In this document: piece after piece, positions 1 to 3,164 of the stretch
How the letters are laid out: each line of letters begins with the position of its first letter
Position numbering within the stretch: the stretch's first letter is position 1
Assembly (NCBI GenBank): GCA_945861175.1
Contig: CAMATR010000125.1
Coordinates: 1-6,087, forward strand
Source of the DNA: Chitinophaga pinensis
GTDB lineage: Bacteria; Bacteroidota; Bacteroidia; Flavobacteriales_D; Crocinitomicaceae
Length of the DNA stretch: 6,087 nt
Reading direction: 5' to 3'
Translations under genes and position numbers: made by a program
Notes under the pieces: model-generated
What the model saw: the letters and a program-made list of their open reading frames with translations, nothing else
What the model was told of the DNA's origin: nothing
Database searches by the model: none

Positions 1-3
1 AAC

Positions 4-34
4 CTTGCAGTTAAAGAATTTCACACTATATTTG
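4..34 (+). promoter_or_regulatory. Bacteroidota-type promoter for tRNA-Glu/rpsT
   Basis: An exact TAnnTTTG -7 box (TATATTTG, 27-34) lies 19 bases downstream of a -33 element CTTG (4-7). Both the motifs and the spacing fit the promoter class read by the primary sigma factor of Bacteroidota. The predicted transcription start is about 39-42, roughly 22-25 bases before the mature tRNA 5' end, leaving a short leader for RNase P to remove. No other TAnnTTTG box is seen between the tRNA and rpsT, so this promoter probably serves both. Confidence 0.75.
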
Positions 35-38
35 CAGA

Positions 39-50
39 CTCAAATTTGAG
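39..50. repeat. 12-bp perfect palindrome at the predicted tRNA transcription start
   Basis: CTCAAATTTGAG is a perfect 12-base palindrome starting 4 bases after the -7 box, at the expected start of transcription. As RNA it could form only a weak 4-bp stem with an AAUU loop, so if it is functional a DNA-binding site is more likely than a hairpin. Palindromes of this length and AT content can arise by chance, and no regulator is recognised. Confidence 0.35.
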
Positions 51-63
51 AATTTTTGATTTT

Positions 64-135
64 GGCCCATTCGTCTAGTGGTTAGGACGCCAGGTTTTCA
101 TCCTGGTAACAGGAGTTCGATTCTCCTATGGGCTG
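64..135 (+). tRNA. tRNA-Glu (anticodon TTC)
   Basis: A complete 72-base cloverleaf can be folded by eye. The acceptor stem pairs 64-70 with 128-134, the D stem 73-76 with 85-88, the anticodon stem 90-94 with 102-106 and the T stem 111-115 with 123-127, around the T loop TTCGATT. The seven-base anticodon loop 95-101 carries TTC at 97-99, which reads GAA and GAG. The first acceptor pair is a G-U wobble (64 with 134). The discriminator base is G135, as is usual for bacterial tRNA-Glu. The 3' CCA is not encoded (the next bases are CAA), so it must be added after transcription. tRNA-Glu also supplies glutamyl-tRNA for tetrapyrrole synthesis where the C5 pathway is present. It is probably cotranscribed with rpsT, 28 bases downstream. 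Confidence 0.97.
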
Positions 136-163
136 CAAATTTTAAAAATTTAAATTAGAAAAG

Positions 164-415
164 ATGGCGAACCATAAGTCAGCACAAAAAAGAATAAGAT
201 CGAACGAAACGAAAAGACTTCGTAACAAGTATCAGCACAAATCAGCTCGTAACGCTGTAAGAAAGTTACGAACTCTATCTGATAAAAAAGAGGCCACTGA
301 TTTGTTGCCTTCAATAGCAGCTATGTTGGATAAATTGGCTAAGAATAATGTAATCCACAAAAATAAGGCTGCAAACTTGAAGTCTGGTCTTCAAATTGCA
401 ATTAATAAACTGTAA
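164..415 (+). CDS. rpsT: 30S ribosomal protein S20
   Basis: This gene encodes S20, a primary 16S rRNA-binding protein of the small ribosomal subunit that acts early in 30S assembly. The 83-residue length is normal for the family. The N-terminus MANHKSAQKRIR and the C-terminal block VIHKNKAANLKSGL (about residues 63-76) are the two family signatures. The protein is rich in Lys and Arg and predicted to be mostly helical, as expected for the S20 three-helix bundle. The ATG is well placed, because the conserved NHKSA motif follows the initiator directly. Upstream there is only A-rich sequence with a weak purine stretch (GAAAAG), typical of Bacteroidota translation starts. It lies 28 bases after tRNA-Glu with no promoter visible between them and is followed by a strong intrinsic terminator. 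In E. coli S20 represses its own translation; nothing here shows whether that happens in this organism. Confidence 0.98.
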   Translation: MANHKSAQKRIRSNETKRLRNKYQHKSARNAVRKLRTLSDKKEATDLLPSIAAMLDKLAKNNVIHKNKAANLKSGLQIAINKL

Positions 416-436
416 TCAGTTTTATAAAAATAAATC

Positions 437-458
437 AGGGGCTTAAGCCCCTTTTTTT
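437..458 (+). terminator. Intrinsic terminator after rpsT
   Basis: A six-bp stem AGGGGC/GCCCCT (437-442 with 447-452) closes a TTAA loop, and a run of seven T spans 452-458. This is a strong, textbook Rho-independent terminator 21 bases after the rpsT stop codon. It ends 7 bases before the next gene's ATG at 466, so it occupies the place where that gene's leader would be. Confidence 0.92.
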
Positions 459-465
459 GTTTACT

Positions 466-2214
466 ATGGTTTTTTCTTTACCTAGAATTATATGTATTAG
501 TATTTTATGTCTTTGTCAATATTCTTGGGCACAGCATAACTCATTATTTGGTGAGGTTGACACTTTGACATACGCATATAGAATAGGTGGGAGTATTGAC
601 TCGGTGGACTTGATTACAGGAAGAAATTCATCTACATTTATAGGTGGAGGATGGAACACCAAGGCAAACACATTTGAAAACGACTTTTTTATTGAAAATA
701 CTGGTGGACAGCAGTTTTTTTCATTTAGTAAGTGGAAAAAACTTCAATTTACAGGATTACCCCATCTAGGATTCGCTTATTCTTTTGGTTCAAAAGGGAT
801 GCAATGCATCAATTCTGAATTTCAGCAAGTCTATCGTGAGAAACTTATGTTAAATGTTTTTTATGAGAAAAATGCAGCAGAGGGGTTTCTCCGAAATTCA
901 TTTTTTGATCACAATCATGTTCAAGTTCAATTGAATAAGCTAGGTAAAGTTTATTCCTTTAATCTCAGATCATCTTATGAATCTTCAACGGTTGGTCAAA
1001 ATGGAGGATTGCAAGTAGATACACTTCCTGAATATCTAGATATAGAGCTTTTGTCTGTTAATAAAAATTCTGCAGAAACAAAAACACAGCGCTCAAGGGT
1101 TGAGCTTACTAATTATATTGATTTTTTAGATGATTCGCTTAATGCATTGGGACTTTTTTCAGAGCACCTATTGAAGATTAAAAAATACCGGTATTTCGAA
1201 GAAGATACATTAGAAGGAATTTATTCAGTTTTAAATTATGATACGATAAAGACCTATGATCAGCACCAATGGTCAGAAATATCGAATGGATTAGGTTTAT
1301 TTTATTCAGGAAAAAGTTGGCTTATAAAAGTACAACCTGTTATCTCTTATTGGAATTTTAAAAATTTAGGACGCTTTAATGATACTGTAGAAGTCGATTT
1401 TAAAAGTGATATTTCTTATTTGGGAAGATTCATAAAATTTACTGAAAGTTTCAATTATAATTTCTTCGGTGCTCAAAATGAGTGGTCGAATAAATTTGAT
1501 TTAGGCCTCAGAATGTCGGACTTTAAATTGGTTTTGAGTTCTGATATATCATCCTTATTACCTGATTATCATCAACGGTATGCTCAAGGAAATAATTATT
1601 TTGCAATAGGAAATAATTTAGAAAGGCAAAACAGGAGTAATCAGAAACTATCCATTGGTTATCAGCTAAAGAAAATATCATTTAAGGGTAGATTTGGTCT
1701 GACACAGTTGAAAAACAATTATTGGTTTGTCGATACAATTTGGAGAAATGATTCACTTAACTCTTTATCATTCGCTCAAATGGGTCTGATATCTGCTCTT
1801 TCTTTTGGTGCTTTGAATATTCACTTAACTTATAATTACTCGATTTGTCCAGACGATTTAACGATTATTCCAACGCACCAATTCTTTGGACGTGTTTACT
1901 TGAAAGGTGGAGTTTTTAAAGCAAAAAAAATGCGCGCATATGTCGGCTTTGATATAGCTTATTTATCATCTTACCAGCGTTTAGGGTATTATTCTCAAAT
2001 AGCTACGTTTGATATGAATAACCCTGATGCTATCGCAGTAAATGCCTCGTCACTTCATTTTTTTACTGGCTTTCAAATTGATGAGTTCAAGTTTTATCTT
2101 CGCCTCGAAAACCTGAATTATTTTTGGGCTGATCGAAATCTTCAAACAGCTAGGGGGTATCCAATTCCTCCTGAACAATTCCGTTTAGGAATTACTTGGG
2201 ATTTTTTTAATTAA
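466..2214 (+). CDS. Putative outer-membrane beta-barrel protein, Porin_10-like
   Basis: This is a 582-residue secreted protein. Residues 1-22 look like a Sec signal peptide: a short N-region with Arg7, a hydrophobic core (IICISILCLC), then SWA before Gln23 as a probable signal peptidase I site. There is no convincing lipobox. The mature part has no long hydrophobic helix. It is full of alternating aromatic and polar strands with many Gly, Asn, Tyr and Phe, and it ends in FRLGITWDFFN, a terminal aromatic strand of the kind recognised by the BAM machinery. An early segment (EGFLRN, then HNHV, then QNGGL; about residues 140-185) resembles the putative porin family Porin_10 (PF14121) of Bacteroidota, which sets the tentative call; the substrate is unknown. 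The ATG at 466 is chosen over the in-frame TTG at 457, which lies in the upstream terminator's T-tract and would only add three residues before the signal peptide. No Shine-Dalgarno sequence or own promoter is seen. Confidence 0.7.
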   Translation: MVFSLPRIICISILCLCQYSWAQHNSLFGEVDTLTYAYRIGGSIDSVDLITGRNSSTFIGGGWNTKANTFENDFFIENTGGQQFFSFSKWKKLQFTGLPHLGFAYSFGSKGMQCINSEFQQVYREKLMLNVFYEKNAAEGFLRNSFFDHNHVQVQLNKLGKVYSFNLRSSYESSTVGQNGGLQVDTLPEYLDIELLSVNKNSAETKTQRSRVELTNYIDFLDDSLNALGLFSEHLLKIKKYRYFEEDTLEGIYSVLNYDTIKTYDQHQWSEISNGLGLFYSGKSWLIKVQPVISYWNFKNLGRFNDTVEVDFKSDISYLGRFIKFTESFNYNFFGAQNEWSNKFDLGLRMSDFKLVLSSDISSLLPDYHQRYAQGNNYFAIGNNLERQNRSNQKLSIGYQLKKISFKGRFGLTQLKNNYWFVDTIWRNDSLNSLSFAQMGLISALSFGALNIHLTYNYSICPDDLTIIPTHQFFGRVYLKGGVFKAKKMRAYVGFDIAYLSSYQRLGYYSQIATFDMNNPDAIAVNASSLHFFTGFQIDEFKFYLRLENLNYFWADRNLQTARGYPIPPEQFRLGITWDFFN

Positions 2215-2226
2215 CTCGGTTTTATT

Positions 2227-2243
2227 AGCCTTTCGGCTTTTTT
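2227..2243 (+). terminator. Short intrinsic terminator after the porin-like gene
   Basis: A four-bp stem AGCC/GGCT (2227-2230 with 2235-2238) closes a TTTC loop and is followed by six T (2238-2243), 12 bases after the stop codon. The stem is short, so termination may be partial, but its position and U-tract are right. Confidence 0.6.
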
Positions 2244-2256
2244 GTGCACGCAGATT

Positions 2257-2277
2257 GTGAAAATCAAAATTTTTCAC
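2257..2277. repeat. Inverted repeat upstream of fabG
   Basis: GTGAAAA (2257-2263) and TTTTCAC (2271-2277) form a perfect 7-bp inverted repeat with a 7-base AT-only-but-one spacer. It lies about 70 bases before the fabG -7 box. It could be a dyad for a DNA-binding protein or simply an AT-rich coincidence. It is not followed by a T-tract, so it does not look like a terminator. Confidence 0.35.
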
Positions 2278-2323
2278 TTTGGAGAATATCAACAGTTTAA
2301 AGTTCGATTCTTTTTCAGTCATT

Positions 2324-2355
2324 CGGAACCTTTCCGCTTGCTTTCTTTATCTTTG
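2324..2355 (+). promoter_or_regulatory. Probable fabG promoter with an inverted repeat just upstream
   Basis: TATCTTTG at 2348-2355 matches the Bacteroidota -7 consensus TAnnTTTG exactly. It predicts transcription starting near 2360-2363 and a very short leader of about 10-13 bases before the fabG ATG. No good -33 TTTG sits 19-20 bases upstream; TTCG at 2322-2325 is a weak candidate with 22-base spacing. Between the two lies the short dyad CGGAA-CCT-TTCCG (2324-2336), a possible operator that would cover the -12 to -24 side of the box. The -7 box is well supported, while the regulatory role of the dyad is inference. Confidence 0.5.
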
Positions 2356-2372
2356 GCAAAAAAAATAATAAC

Positions 2373-3119
2373 ATGGGATTACTGGAAGATAAAGTTGTTC
2401 TTATTACCGGAGCTTCGCGCGGAATAGGTAAATCGATTGCTGAAGAATGTGTTAAACAAGGGGCTAAAGTAGCATTCACGTATCTTTCTTCTGACGAGAA
2501 AGCACGGGCGCTTGAGAACGAACTTTCCGCAGATGGAGGTATTTCAAAAGGATTTAAAAGTGACGCTTCAAAATACGACGATGCTCAAAAGTTAGTAGAC
2601 GACGTTGTTGCAGAATTTGGAACAATTGATGTTCTAGTAAATAATGCGGGTATTACAAGAGACACTTTGTTAATGAGAATGACCGAAGAGCAATGGGATG
2701 ATGTTATTAATACAAATTTAAAGTCGGCGTTTAATTTAACAAAGGCAGTTCAGCGCCCAATGTTGAAAGCTCGTAAAGGTTCGATTATTAATATGTCATC
2801 TATTGTAGGTGTAAAAGGAAACGCAGGACAATCAAATTATGCCGCCTCTAAAGCTGGATTAATAGGCTTTACTAAATCAGTTGCCGCAGAATTAGGCTCT
2901 AGGAATATTCGCTGTAATGCTATCGCTCCTGGATTTATTGAGACTGAAATGACTGAGGTTTTAGATCAAAAAGTTGTTCAAGAATGGAGAAATGCAATTC
3001 CACTAAAACGTGGAGGGCAACCCAAAGACGTTGCGGATTTAACTGTTTTTCTTGGTTCGGATATGTCAGCTTACATTACTGGTCAAACAATTAATATTTG
3101 CGGAGGATTGCTGATGTAA
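2373..3119 (+). CDS. fabG: 3-oxoacyl-[acyl-carrier-protein] reductase
   Basis: FabG catalyses the NADPH-dependent reduction of 3-oxoacyl-ACP to (3R)-3-hydroxyacyl-ACP, the first reduction in each round of type II fatty acid elongation in the cytoplasm. The 248-residue protein is a classical short-chain dehydrogenase. It shows the cofactor loop TGASRGIG (residues 12-19), NNAG (90-93), the tetrad Asn115, Ser143, Tyr156 and Lys160, and the PG motif at 186-187. Arg134 and Arg177 appear to match the ACP-docking arginines 129 and 172 of E. coli FabG. All catalytic residues are present, so it should be active. The start is firm because the first beta strand and Gly-rich loop follow within 12 residues. 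The ATG is preceded by A-rich DNA without a Shine-Dalgarno sequence. It appears to be a single-gene unit with its own promoter and terminator, since no other fab gene adjoins it. Short-chain dehydrogenases diversify, so another 3-oxoacyl reductase role is possible, but the FabG match is close throughout. Confidence 0.93.
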   Translation: MGLLEDKVVLITGASRGIGKSIAEECVKQGAKVAFTYLSSDEKARALENELSADGGISKGFKSDASKYDDAQKLVDDVVAEFGTIDVLVNNAGITRDTLLMRMTEEQWDDVINTNLKSAFNLTKAVQRPMLKARKGSIINMSSIVGVKGNAGQSNYAASKAGLIGFTKSVAAELGSRNIRCNAIAPGFIETEMTEVLDQKVVQEWRNAIPLKRGGQPKDVADLTVFLGSDMSAYITGQTINICGGLLM

Positions 3120-3138
3120 AAGAAATTATAAATATCGA

Positions 3139-3164
3139 AGCCAGCTAAGCAGCTGGCTTTTTTT
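3139..3164 (+). terminator. Intrinsic terminator of fabG, overlapping the convergent ABC gene's 3' end
   Basis: A perfect 8-bp stem AGCCAGCT/AGCTGGCT (3139-3146 with 3151-3158) closes an AAGC loop and is followed by seven T (3158-3164), 19 bases after the fabG stop. On the minus strand the hairpin contains the ABC gene's stop codon (3145-3147) and its last Pro-Ala-Ala codons, and the T-tract reads as Lys codons. Read in the minus direction the hairpin is followed by mixed sequence (TTCGATATTT), so it should be a much weaker terminator for the ABC gene. Confidence 0.9.

Noticed and set aside
136..163. AT-rich inverted sequence AAATTTTAAAAATTT between tRNA-Glu and rpsT as a terminator or promoter
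   Set aside because: It has no GC-containing stem, no following T-tract and no TAnnTTTG box. It looks like simple AT-rich spacer and rpsT leader.
457..465. In-frame TTG start for the porin-like gene
   Set aside because: The codon lies in the T-tract of the rpsT terminator and would add only three residues before a signal peptide that begins well at the ATG at 466.
466..2214. Porin-like protein as a lipoprotein
   Set aside because: Cysteines occur in the hydrophobic core (LCLCQ), but the context lacks a normal lipobox followed by a flexible mature start, and the SWA-Gln site fits signal peptidase I better.
2242..2427. Open frame of 61 codons on the plus strand before and into fabG
   Set aside because: It starts in a terminator T-tract, crosses the fabG promoter and overlaps the fabG start in another frame. 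Its product has no family features.
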